A DNA stretch of 25,132 bases. Origin: CAYLZW01 sp964388085. GTDB lineage: Bacteria; Myxococcota; UBA727; CAYLZW01. Below, piece by piece: positions 1-7,193 of the stretch. The notes below the pieces were generated by a model. The model was not told the DNA's origin and searched no databases. It was given only the letters and a program-made list of their open reading frames with translations. The position numbers were made by a program, and so were the translations under genes. The DNA lies in the NCBI GenBank assembly GCA_964388085.1, contig CAYLZW010000058.1:1-25132 (forward strand), read 5' to 3'. Position 1 is the first letter of the stretch, and every line of letters begins with the position of its first letter.

Positions 1-535
1 CGACGCTCTTCATCACCGTCTTGCCGGCGGCGTCGACGATCTTGAACTCGTCGGCGGTCGGCGTCACGCGCTTGGTGCGCGGCGGCGGACAGGGGGAGGC
101 GTCACCTTTGTAATAGCGCCGCAGCGCCCATTCGATCTCGCGCTCGGGCGCCAACACCACGCGCGCGTTGTAGCCGGTGCGGAAGGAGACGTCGTCCTGG
201 ATGCTCGAGTCCTGCGGCTCGGAGGTGGCGACGCCGACGACGCGCTTGTCCTCTTGAATGGCGCAGGCGATGACGCGCTTTTGCTCGCAGTAGTCGTGCG
301 GCAGCATGGTCACGATGCTGACGGCGGGGTTGAGCTTCGGGATCGACACGAGCCGAATGCCGTTCTGGGCCGCGAGCGCCTCGTACATGGCCGTCTCGTC
401 GACCATCTCCTGCTCGATGAGGATCTTGCCGAGCCGCCCGCCCCACTGCCGCTGGTACGCGAGCGCGGCGTTCACCTGCAGCTCGTCGACGTGCCCTTGT
501 TGTAGAAGAATTTCACCCAGCTTGAGGCGTGCCAT
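1..535 (-). CDS. GspE N-terminal (MshEN-type) domain protein, 3' end outside window
   Basis: The frame is open from an ATG at 535 to the window edge, giving about 178 residues and no stop. The N-terminus reads MARLKLGEILLQQGHVDE, followed by a second similar helical motif (GGRLGKILIEQEMVDE) and then AALAAQNG-like text leading into a beta-rich segment. This is the layout of the type II secretion ATPase N-terminal domain (T2SSE_N/MshEN), which in several proteins binds cyclic-di-GMP. The visible part contains no Walker ATPase motif; whether one follows cannot be seen. Free-standing MshEN proteins are frequent in myxobacteria, so it may be a c-di-GMP receptor and not a secretion motor. It is last in a minus-strand cluster that starts with a PilZ gene. 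The ribosome binding site before the ATG is weak. The family call is fairly sure, the role is inferred. Confidence 0.85.
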   Translation of the reverse strand, partial: MARLKLGEILLQQGHVDELQVNAALAYQRQWGGRLGKILIEQEMVDETAMYEALAAQNGIRLVSIPKLNPAVSIVTMLPHDYCEQKRVIACAIQEDKRVVGVATSEPQDSSIQDDVSFRTGYNARVVLAPEREIEWALRRYYKGDASPCPPPRTKRVTPTADEFKIVDAAGKTVMKSV

Positions 536-618
536 GGGCACAGGCTAGGGAACGGCGAGAGGGAACGAAAGCGTGCGCCCGCGGCGTGCCGGCGCGAGGC
601 ACGGCGGCCTCCCGCACG

Positions 619-1944
619 TCAGTAGAGCATCTCCGGCGCGCCAGCCGGCTCGAGCGTCGACGTCGCTGCCGAGCGCACGGGCGCCGGGACGTCGTCGCTT
701 CTGACGGTGAGCGCGCGTTCGCTCGCCTCCTCCTCGAGCGCGCCCGCGCGCAGGATGGTGCCGAGGTCGAGGCCGGCCGCCAGCACGCCCAACACGCAGC
801 CGAGCCCGAGCGGGATGGCGGCCACCGACGCGAGCACGCCGCCCTCCGCGCTGAGCCCGCGGAAGAGGAAGAACGCCTCGCTGTCGAGGTTGAAGCTGCG
901 GCCGGCGTTGCTCACCGCGATGGCCCACACGCCGCCCGCGCACAGGCCCGCGCCGACGGCGCCGAGCTGCGAGCCGACCAGCCAGACGAGCGCGCGCGCG
1001 ACGCCGAGCGTGATGAGCGCGGCGTCCTCGAGGGCGAAGCCGCTGCTACAGGGCACCCAGTCGGTGAACGCGCTGTAGACCACGGCGCCCTCGCCGACGA
1101 TGAGGATGGGCACGCCGGCGCCCGCCATGACGACGCCGACGCCGGTGGCGATGTTGCCGCCGAGCTGGGCCTCGTCGTTGCTGGAGGCGTCCGGAAACTC
1201 GCCGCGCTCGCCGGCGTCGACGAAGCGCCGGGCGCCGAGCGTCGTGCACACCCCCGCGCCGAGCAGACAGGAGCCGCAGGCGAGGGCCGGGACGGCGATG
1301 GCCCGCCCGCCGGCGCCGCCCCACACGGCGCCGGACGCGTCCTCGGCGCGCTCTTTCGCCTGCGTCGCCGAGAGCCCGGGCACCTTGTCGGGCGCCGGTG
1401 TCACCGGCGGCAGCTGGTCGGCGACGGAGGGCGGCGCCTCGTCCGTGGGCTCGTCGCCGGTGCCGTCGGCGACGGGCTGCTCCGGCACCTCCGGGGCGGG
1501 AGCGGGAGCGGCCTGTGCGGGCTCTTCCGCGGGCGCCTCGGCGTCGCCCTCCGCCGTCGGCGCGGGCGTGGGCGCGGGCGCGTCGGGCGGCGTGCTCGTG
1601 GCAGGCGCGCGCGGCTCGGGCGGCGTGCTCGTGGCAGGCGCGGGCGGCGCTTCGGCCGGCGGCGCTTCGGCCGGAGGTTGCTCCGCGGGCGGCGGCGCTT
1701 CTACCGGCGGCGCTTCTGCCGGCGGCGCTTCTGCCGGCGGCGCTTCTGCCGGAGGTTGTTCTGCGGGCGGGGGCGTCTCGTCGGCGACGCGCAGGCAGAA
1801 GCCGTCGCGACACGCGAGCCCGTCCGCGCACGGGCGCTGCTCGCTGCACAGCGCGCCGAGCTCACCTTGCGCGGCGGCGGGGAGCGCGGCGTAGAGCACA
1901 CCGACGACGACGGCCACGACGATAAATGCGGAATTCGCGCGCAA
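619..1944 (-). CDS. Exported Pro/Ala-repeat protein with hydrophobic C-terminal half, function unknown
   Basis: This 441-residue protein begins at a TTG; an AAGGTG ribosome binding site about 6 bases upstream supports that start. Residues 1-25 form a signal peptide ending PAAAQ. A short Cys motif follows (CSEQRPCADGLACRDGFC, about 33-51), of the kind seen in myxobacterial surface proteins. Residues about 57-185 are a low-complexity linker of PPAEAPPAE units encoded by 15-bp tandem repeats. The C-terminal half has several hydrophobic, Gly/Ala-rich stretches that could span the membrane, with paired cysteines (CGSCLLGAGVC). I do not recognise a family. It lies 24 bp downstream of the 532-residue protein and 83 bp upstream of the MshEN gene, so it is probably co-transcribed with both. 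The coding frame is secure; the function is unknown. Confidence 0.8.
   Translation of the reverse strand: MRANSAFIVVAVVVGVLYAALPAAAQGELGALCSEQRPCADGLACRDGFCLRVADETPPPAEQPPAEAPPAEAPPAEAPPVEAPPPAEQPPAEAPPAEAPPAPATSTPPEPRAPATSTPPDAPAPTPAPTAEGDAEAPAEEPAQAAPAPAPEVPEQPVADGTGDEPTDEAPPSVADQLPPVTPAPDKVPGLSATQAKERAEDASGAVWGGAGGRAIAVPALACGSCLLGAGVCTTLGARRFVDAGERGEFPDASSNDEAQLGGNIATGVGVVMAGAGVPILIVGEGAVVYSAFTDWVPCSSGFALEDAALITLGVARALVWLVGSQLGAVGAGLCAGGVWAIAVSNAGRSFNLDSEAFFLFRGLSAEGGVLASVAAIPLGLGCVLGVLAAGLDLGTILRAGALEEEASERALTVRSDDVPAPVRSAATSTLEPAGAPEMLY
1583..1642. repeat. 27-bp direct repeat pair inside the linker coding region
   Basis: The same 27 bases, starting tcgggcggcgtgctc and ending ggcaggcgcg, occur at 1583-1609 and 1616-1642 with a period of 33 bp. 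The repeat encodes a Pro-rich PATSTPP segment twice. It adjoins the 15-bp repeats and is in frame with them. Confidence 0.85.
1643..1768. repeat. 15-bp in-frame tandem repeats in the Pro/Ala linker
   Basis: Two units of ggcggcgcttcggcc (1643-1672) are followed by an 18-bp spacer beginning ggaggttgctccgc. Four more units, ggcggcgcttctgcc with one variant (1691-1750), are followed by a near-identical 18-bp spacer (1751-1768). The pattern is hierarchical: a block of 15-mers plus spacer, used twice. All lengths are multiples of three, so copy-number change would lengthen or shorten the PPAEA linker without a frameshift. Confidence 0.9.
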
Positions 1945-1968
1945 GCGGACACCTTCAGGGCCGCCCGT

Positions 1969-3567
1969 TCAGTAGTCGGCGGCCTCCGGGAGAAAGTTGG
2001 CCAAGAAGATCGAGGGCGCAATAGCCCGCGTCTCGCTGTTCGGCTGATAGCTCGGGTCGAGCTGTACGTAGACCACCTGCTGCGGCGCGGCGCCGACGAC
2101 GCGCACGAGCAAGCGGAAGCCACCTTTGTGCTGCGCGAACACCTTGTCGAACTCGCTCTTCGGCAGGATGCGGGGCGCGCCGTAGGGCTGCCCTTCGGCG
2201 TTGATGGCCGAGTAGCGCACCTCGCGCTCGTCCTGCTGCTCGACGACGACGTTCATGACCCAGATCTCACCCGCGATGGGGAGCTGCTCCCCGGCCGACG
2301 ACCCGAACGCCGGCTGCCGCGCGGCCGGGGCCACGGGCGCGGGCGGCGATGGCGGCGGCGCGGACGACGACGCGGCGGCCGGCGGCGCGGCCGCGGACCC
2401 CGCGGGCTGGACCTCGTCGAGCGTCAGACCCTGGCCGCGCAACAGCTCGCGCACGAAGATGTCCATGGGCGGGTGCTTGTCGACCTCGATCTCGCCTTGC
2501 CAGAGGATGTAGTCCTCGAACGCGAGGCGCCCGACGAAGACGCGACCGCGCTTTTGCTTCAGCGTCAGCTTGAGGCCTCGGCCATTGACGAAGAAGCGTC
2601 GCTGCACGGCGATACCGTGCGCGATCTGGGCCGACTCGCCGAGGCAACGCGCGAGCATCCCCGCCGTCACCGAGCCCGCGGGGATGTCGCCCTGCGCCGG
2701 CTGACCGCGCGCCCCCCCGACGACGTCCTGCGGCACCTGGAACGCCTGGCTCGGCGGCAGGAACTCGTCCGTCCCGGCGGCGGACGAGCCGACCGGCGCC
2801 GCGGCCGCGCTCGCGCTCTGCACGCTACCGTCCGGCGTGAAGTCCCCCGTCGACGGCATCGCGCCAAAGCCAGCATCGCCGATACCCGCGGGCGGCGTCT
2901 GCCCGCTCGCCCCCTGAGGGGCGCCGGCGAAGAATTCCGGCGGCGGACGGAAGATGCCCGTCTTCGGCGCCGCGTGCGCCGCCGGCTTCGCGCGCGAGGC
3001 GAGGTCACCGACGAAGAGGGCGAGGTCGGTGGCGTCGGCGAACTGCGAGAGATCGATCGACAGCGGCGGCATGGGCAGGTTCTGGCCGCCGCCGAGCGGG
3101 CGCAGGTGGCTCGAGCGTAAGCCCTGTTCGTCGCCGATCAGCACGACGGTGCCCGCGCCCGCCACCTGCACCGGCGCGACCAGGACGCCGTGCTCCCGAT
3201 CCACGTCGGCGTTCACGCGCAGGTGGTGCAGGTGCGTCTTCAGCCGCGCGACGGCCTCGAGCCGCCGCTGCAGCGACTGGGCGATGCCCGAGACGATGCC
3301 GGCGACGTTGTCGTGGTCGAAGAAGGGCAGCGGCGGCAGGCCCGCGAGCAGCGGCGGGCTCAAGAAGCGGAGGTGATCGTGCGCCTCGACGACGAAGTGC
3401 GCCGCGCCCACCGGCGCGCCGTTGAACGGGCTCAGGAGGGCGTCGCCCGTCAGGATGTCCCCGACCAGGCGGCCGTCCGCGCCGACCGCGCAGGCGACGC
3501 CGAGCGAGGACAGCTTGCGGCCCGCGATCTGGTTCAGCCGCTCTCGCGAGAGGGGAGCGCCGCTCAT
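1969..3567 (-). CDS. Three-part protein of unknown function with two disordered linkers
   Basis: The protein has 532 residues and starts at an ATG whose first bases overlap the PilZ stop (ATGA, 4 bp), with GGGAG upstream. It has no signal peptide or clear membrane segment, so it is probably cytoplasmic. Residues 1-190 look like one folded domain (SPFNGAPVGAAHFVVEAHDHLRFLSPP is typical of it). Residues about 195-290 are a Pro/Ala/Ser linker. Residues about 291-387 form a second domain ending in EDYILWQGEIEVDKHPPMD. Residues about 388-428 are another Pro/Ala linker, and about 430-532 form a third domain rich in beta-strand sequence. I do not recognise any of the three. Translational coupling to PilZ and the MshEN gene downstream suggest a role in c-di-GMP-linked envelope or motility control, which is inference only. 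Confidence 0.8.
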   Translation of the reverse strand: MSGAPLSRERLNQIAGRKLSSLGVACAVGADGRLVGDILTGDALLSPFNGAPVGAAHFVVEAHDHLRFLSPPLLAGLPPLPFFDHDNVAGIVSGIAQSLQRRLEAVARLKTHLHHLRVNADVDREHGVLVAPVQVAGAGTVVLIGDEQGLRSSHLRPLGGGQNLPMPPLSIDLSQFADATDLALFVGDLASRAKPAAHAAPKTGIFRPPPEFFAGAPQGASGQTPPAGIGDAGFGAMPSTGDFTPDGSVQSASAAAAPVGSSAAGTDEFLPPSQAFQVPQDVVGGARGQPAQGDIPAGSVTAGMLARCLGESAQIAHGIAVQRRFFVNGRGLKLTLKQKRGRVFVGRLAFEDYILWQGEIEVDKHPPMDIFVRELLRGQGLTLDEVQPAGSAAAPPAAASSSAPPPSPPAPVAPAARQPAFGSSAGEQLPIAGEIWVMNVVVEQQDEREVRYSAINAEGQPYGAPRILPKSEFDKVFAQHKGGFRLLVRVVGAAPQQVVYVQLDPSYQPNSETRAIAPSIFLANFLPEAADY

Positions 3568-3977
3568 GCCACCCGCTCCCCGGCTGAGACGAGGCGCCGC
3601 AGCAACGCGAGCGTGTCGTCCCTCACGTCGACGAACATGACGCCGATGCCGGCGGGCCCGCCCTCGTGAGCGCGCTCGAGAGGGACCTCGTGCACGATGA
3701 TGCCGCGCGCCTCGATGAGGAGCTCGCCTGTGTCCTTCGTGGAGCTCGCGCCCGGGAAGGAGCGCACCGTAATGGACAGGCGGATGTTGGTGCCGATGGG
3801 GCGGGTGCTGTCGGTGACGACGAAGACGCCGTTCTCCGACAGGTCGCGGATGCGGGAGTGGAAGAGCGTGTTGGTGTCGATCACGGTCACCGCGACGTGC
3901 GCGTCGAGCGCGACGCGCGTGAACCGGCGTCGCTCTCGCCCGGCCGTCGGGCCGCCTGGCTTCGGTTTCTGTTTCAC
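3564..3977 (-). CDS. PilZ domain protein
   Basis: This is a 137-residue single-domain PilZ protein, a family that binds cyclic-di-GMP and adjusts motility, pili or exopolysaccharide. Both signature motifs are visible: the RxxxR element in RRRFTR (R17 and R21) and the (D/N)xSxxG element in DLSENG (45-50). The domain ends with GIGVMFVDV, typical of the last strand. The open frame extends upstream to 4082, but the GTG at 3977 has a strong GGGAGGT site eight bases upstream, so I prefer it. The gene heads the minus-strand cluster and overlaps the next gene by 4 bp. Both arginines and the downstream motif are present, so c-di-GMP binding is likely. Confidence 0.9.
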   Translation of the reverse strand: MKQKPKPGGPTAGRERRRFTRVALDAHVAVTVIDTNTLFHSRIRDLSENGVFVVTDSTRPIGTNIRLSITVRSFPGASSTKDTGELLIEARGIIVHEVPLERAHEGGPAGIGVMFVDVRDDTLALLRRLVSAGERVA

Positions 3978-4316
3978 GCCGGCGGACCTCCCGATGGGGG
4001 CAGGGGATAGCGCCGTTACGGGGGGCGGTTGTGGTCTTTGGGGGCGAGCGTCCCGATTAGATGCAGTGCGCAAAGGATGCACGCCACTCCGACCGCCGGG
4101 TCACGGGCCAGGGTGTCCAAAGCCGGCCTGCGCGCCCGTGTCTGCGGACCGTCCCCCAGGTGATCGTTCTCCGCACATCCCCCGGACCCCGCATGGCCCC
4201 CCGAACAAGCCGAAAACCCCTTTTCTTCCAATCAAGTGCCCGATACCCAAGCCGAAGCACGGTTCTTGCTGAAGACTCGCACCCGCCCGTGAGGGCCCCG
4301 ATCACCCGGGGGACAG
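3978..4316. other. Divergent intergenic region, 339 bp
   Basis: No convincing gene is present here; the short frames lack ribosome binding sites and recognisable content. The region separates the PilZ cluster (minus) from the outer-membrane protein (plus) and should carry promoters for both. Its right part is less GC-rich (around 4200-4270) and includes the sigma-54-like site listed separately. A GGGGGAC sequence directly before 4317 could serve as ribosome binding site. Confidence 0.5.
4255..4270 (+). promoter_or_regulatory. Possible sigma-54 (-24/-12) promoter
   Basis: The bases aagcacggttcttgct resemble the sigma-54 consensus TGGCACG-N4-TTGCW. GCACG, the four-base gap and TTGCT match, while the first G of the -24 GG pair is A. 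A start of transcription near 4282 would leave about 35 bases of leader before the ATG at 4317, which contains the ribosome binding site. One such match can arise by chance in a GC-rich genome. Confidence 0.35.
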
Positions 4317-5456
4317 ATGTTGTCACGCATGTTTGCAAAGCACCGCACCGCCTCCCGCCTGTCCGTCGTCGTCGCGGCGGCGCTCTCGACCCTGCCCGCG
4401 TTCGCGCAAGACGCGGCCTCCCCGGCGCCTGAGGCCTCCGCGCCCGCGACCTCCGCGCCGGCAGCCGGCGGCGACTCCGACACCTCCGATCCGAGCCAAG
4501 GCGCGGCGAGCGTCTCCGCCGACGCCGAGGCCGGCGCCTTCCCGCTGCACATCTCCGGCAGCCTCAGCCACTTCCTCGGGCAGGGCACCTTCGTCAGCGG
4601 CGCCGCGGGCAACCCCTACGTGGCCAGCTCGCTGGCGCTGACCCCTTCGGCCGTGTGGGCGGGCTTCCGCTTCGGCGTCGTGCAGAGCTTCGACCTCGAG
4701 TACACGCAGTCGGACTCGACGTCGTACCCGAACCAGATCATGTGGAGCGACACCGGCCTGTCGGTGGCCTACGGCGAGCTCGGCTTTCCGGACCTCGGCA
4801 TCAGCTTTCTGCTCACCGGCGGCGCCTCGCTGCCCATCTCGCTCGCGAGCCGCCAGCAGGGGCGCCTCACGGGCCTCTCGGCCGGCGGCCAGGTCAACTG
4901 GACCTACGAGCCCTGGGCCCTCAGCCTCTTCACGGGCGCCTCGCTCAACTACAACGTCATCGTCTCGGCCCTGGCCGCGCGCTCCGCGCTCCAGGACGTG
5001 CGCCCGTACGAAGACCGCGGCTTCGGCACCCTGACGCCCTCGAGCTGCGTGCGCCGCGCCGCCGAGGAGCTCGGCAACTACGCCTGTAGCGTCATCCCCT
5101 CGCTCGGCGGCTACAACGTCCGCGCGGGCGCCGGCTGGTCCACGCTCGACGGGCAGCTCAGCTTCAACAGCACCGTCGCGCTCCTGCAGCAGTTCTCGGC
5201 CTACTTCGGCCCCGACGACCAGTACACGCCGCCGAACGCGCAGAAAGGCCTGCAGCAGCGCGATGTGTTCACGACCGGCGTCATCAGCGCCTCGTACGTG
5301 CCGGTCTCCTGGTTCGCCCTCACGGTCGGCACGCAGACGTTCCAGCCGCTCTACACCTCGACGCGCAAGGGCGTGCGCGTGTTCCCCTTCTGGGACTTCA
5401 CGAGCGCCGCCAACAACTACTCGTCCGTCTTCGTCGACACCACGTTCACGTACTGA
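4317..5456 (+). CDS. Outer-membrane beta-barrel protein
   Basis: The protein has 379 residues. Residues 1-30 form a signal peptide (hydrophobic core LSVVVAAALSTLPAFA, cleavage before QDAAS). A disordered Ala/Pro/Ser segment follows to about residue 75. The remainder alternates polar and apolar residues as in transmembrane beta-strands, with aromatic girdle residues, for example LHISGSLSHFLGQGTF, WALSLFTGASLNYNV and GYNVRAGAGW. The last residues, VFVDTTFTY, end in an aromatic residue as expected for the BAM-recognised C-terminal strand. Two cysteines (in SSCVRRAAEELGNYACS) could form a loop disulfide. No specific transporter family is recognisable. It appears monocistronic: a hairpin terminator follows. 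An ATG at 4329 is an alternative start. Confidence 0.85.
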   Translation: MLSRMFAKHRTASRLSVVVAAALSTLPAFAQDAASPAPEASAPATSAPAAGGDSDTSDPSQGAASVSADAEAGAFPLHISGSLSHFLGQGTFVSGAAGNPYVASSLALTPSAVWAGFRFGVVQSFDLEYTQSDSTSYPNQIMWSDTGLSVAYGELGFPDLGISFLLTGGASLPISLASRQQGRLTGLSAGGQVNWTYEPWALSLFTGASLNYNVIVSALAARSALQDVRPYEDRGFGTLTPSSCVRRAAEELGNYACSVIPSLGGYNVRAGAGWSTLDGQLSFNSTVALLQQFSAYFGPDDQYTPPNAQKGLQQRDVFTTGVISASYVPVSWFALTVGTQTFQPLYTSTRKGVRVFPFWDFTSAANNYSSVFVDTTFTY

Positions 5457-5507
5457 CGGCGCACACGTCGCCGACGCGGTAGCCGTAGCGGCGTCTCCAA
5501 GACGCAA

Positions 5508-5532
5508 AGAGCCGGGCAGAACGCCCGGCTCT
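5508..5532. terminator. Hairpin terminator between convergent genes
   Basis: A perfect 10-bp inverted repeat (agagccgggc / gcccggctct) encloses a 5-base loop, agaac. It sits 52 bp after the outer-membrane protein stop and 26 bp from the stop of the convergent CHAP gene. The minus-strand side is followed by TTTG and the plus side by CTTG, so the U-tracts are short. It may act in both directions. Confidence 0.75.
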
Positions 5533-5557
5533 CTTGCATCCAAAGCCACGCCGAACC

Positions 5558-6418
5558 TCAGCCTCGAAGCGGCCGCGCCGGCTGCCCCGCGGGCATCTTC
5601 GGCCGCAGCACATAAAACTTCGTGCTGCCGTTCTCCCAATACCCGCCGTCCTTGTTGAACGTCGCCCCGTTCAAGAGGTGCGAAGAGTCTTGCTCGTAGG
5701 CGCCGCCGTGGTGCGCGCCCGCCGTCATGAGCTTGCCGCTGCTCGCGTCATAGGAGGTGATGACCTCGGTGTGCGCCGTCGACAGACCCTCGGACGGATA
5801 GTCGTTCACGAACACATCGCCGGGCTTGATGTCGTTCGCGTCGGTGACGCGGTCGAAGTGGTTCGTGTAGTTCGGCAGGCGCTCGGCGTTCACGTAGTGC
5901 TCGCTGCCGTCGGCCATCTTGAACGTCGGCATCTTCATGCCCGCCTGCGTGAGCGCGTCACCGACGAACTGGTTGCACTTGTTGTTGTCCTTCAGCCACG
6001 AAGGCCGGCTCGTGCCGGGCGTCTTGTTGCCCGAGAGGTTCGCGTACGGGCTCGTAGGCGCGCTGTCGTAGGCGTAGCCAGGGCCGTCGGACGCGACGCG
6101 GTCGAGCGCCGCCTTCTTGATGGACTCGCCGAAGTACGGCCCCGGCAGCTTGCCCGCCTGCAGCGCCGCGTAGATGTCACCCGCCGTGCCCTCGTTCTTG
6201 AACGAGCGCGCGGAGCCGTTGCGATCGAAGTCGTCCGCCACCTTGAAGGCGCGATCGAGCTCAGCGCCCTTGAGCTGGCCGTCGCCGTTGGTGTCGAGCT
6301 GCTTCAGCTGATCGAGGCTGACCTCGGTGCCCACCAGCTTCTGCTGGAGCTTCTCGCTGCCGAGATCGACACCGTTTTTCAGGTCCTGCTTGAACTGGCT
6401 GCGGGTGATGTTGGTCAT
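5558..6418 (-). CDS. EF-hand plus CHAP/NlpC-like cysteine hydrolase
   Basis: The protein has 286 residues. The frame is open upstream, but the ATG at 6418 (MTNITRSQF) has AGAAGGTG just before it and coding character begins there. Residues 42-53 (DTNGDGQLKGAE) are a canonical EF-hand calcium loop, followed by a degenerate second loop (DDFDRNGSARSF, 62-73). The C-terminal half contains KCNQFVGDALTQAG with candidate catalytic Cys148, then DIKPGDVFV and AHTEVITSY with candidate His216, the order of a CHAP or NlpC/P60 papain-like peptidoglycan hydrolase. There is no signal peptide or membrane segment, so export, if any, needs a dedicated system. It lies 80 bp downstream of the pentapeptide gene and converges on the outer-membrane protein. 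A calcium-dependent amidase or peptidase acting on peptidoglycan is the likely activity; its target cell is unknown. Confidence 0.8.
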   Translation of the reverse strand: MTNITRSQFKQDLKNGVDLGSEKLQQKLVGTEVSLDQLKQLDTNGDGQLKGAELDRAFKVADDFDRNGSARSFKNEGTAGDIYAALQAGKLPGPYFGESIKKAALDRVASDGPGYAYDSAPTSPYANLSGNKTPGTSRPSWLKDNNKCNQFVGDALTQAGMKMPTFKMADGSEHYVNAERLPNYTNHFDRVTDANDIKPGDVFVNDYPSEGLSTAHTEVITSYDASSGKLMTAGAHHGGAYEQDSSHLLNGATFNKDGGYWENGSTKFYVLRPKMPAGQPARPLRG

Positions 6419-6498
6419 GGGCACCTTCTGTGCGGAGGCCGTGCTCGTGGAACAGCAGGGAGTATCGGTCAAATGCCCTATGCCGTTGCGGCGCGCAA

Positions 6499-7137
6499 TC
6501 AGCGCCGGGATCGCCTGGGCGGCTTGTCGTACCCCTCGACCCGGAGCCCGAGGGCCTGGGCCAGGAGCACGGCCGTCTCGAGCGAGACGAAGGCGTCCTT
6601 CACGCTGTTGCCCGGCACCCGGAAGAACACGCCCCGCGCGCCCGACAGATCCGCGCCCTTGAGGTCGCAGCGGCTGAGGCTCGCGCCCGTGAGATCGCTG
6701 CCCGGTAGCGCGGCGTTCACGAGCGAGCAGCCCTCGAGCTGCGCCTCCTGCAGCTCGCAGTCGCGAAAGCACAGGCCGCGCAGGTTCACATCGACGAACG
6801 CCGCGTAGCGCAGGTCGCAGCCCTCGAGGTGGAAGTCCGGGTTCATGGTGAGCTGCGAGAAGTCGACGCCGAGGAGCTTACAGCGCACGAAGTGCGCGCC
6901 GCGAAGAGAGACGCCGACGAGCTCGGCGCGCGTGAAGTCACAGCCGTCGAACGTGCAGCTCTCGAAGATGCACGACGACCAGCGCGACTCGGCGGCCTTC
7001 ACGTTCGTGAAGGTGCAGCGGTAGAGCTCCTTGTCCGCCAGGTGGGCGCCGCCGAGATCCACGTCGACGAACGCGCGCTCCTCGAGGAAGCTCGCGTCCT
7101 GTAGCTCGCTGAGGTCGCTGCTCGAGTGCCCGCCCAT
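6499..7137 (-). CDS. Pentapeptide-repeat protein
   Basis: The 212-residue protein is made almost wholly of A(D/N)LXX-type five-residue repeats, for example CTFTNVKAAESRWSSCIFE, CDFTRAELVGVSL and SDLTGASLSRCDLKGADLSGA. Such repeats fold into a right-handed square beta-helix. The array is interrupted near SQLTMNPDFHLEGCDLRYAAF, giving two coils as in Qnr- and MfpA-like proteins. The C-terminal tail (SVKDAFVSLETAVLLAQALGLRVEGYD) forms the helical cap common in this group. Qnr and MfpA protect DNA gyrase by DNA mimicry, but most family members have no known role and this protein is not especially acidic, so I do not call quinolone resistance. It has no signal peptide and is cytoplasmic. It follows the rhomboid gene after 56 bp on the same strand. 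Confidence 0.9.
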   Translation of the reverse strand: MGGHSSSDLSELQDASFLEERAFVDVDLGGAHLADKELYRCTFTNVKAAESRWSSCIFESCTFDGCDFTRAELVGVSLRGAHFVRCKLLGVDFSQLTMNPDFHLEGCDLRYAAFVDVNLRGLCFRDCELQEAQLEGCSLVNAALPGSDLTGASLSRCDLKGADLSGARGVFFRVPGNSVKDAFVSLETAVLLAQALGLRVEGYDKPPRRSRR

Positions 7138-7193
7138 GCGGCCCGACTACGCGGCGCGCCGGCGAATGGCAACGCGTCGCGCCTCGGCGCCGC

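Noticed and set aside
529..3120. Very long plus-strand open frame rich in Arg and Gly
   Set aside because: It lies opposite two well-supported genes with signal peptide, ribosome binding sites and overlaps. Its translation is Arg-rich low complexity, the usual shadow of GC-rich coding DNA.
6499..7137. Pentapeptide protein as a quinolone resistance (Qnr) gene
   Set aside because: The two-coil layout and helical cap fit the fold, but the family is large and mostly of unknown function. No residue specific to Qnr loops can be shown.
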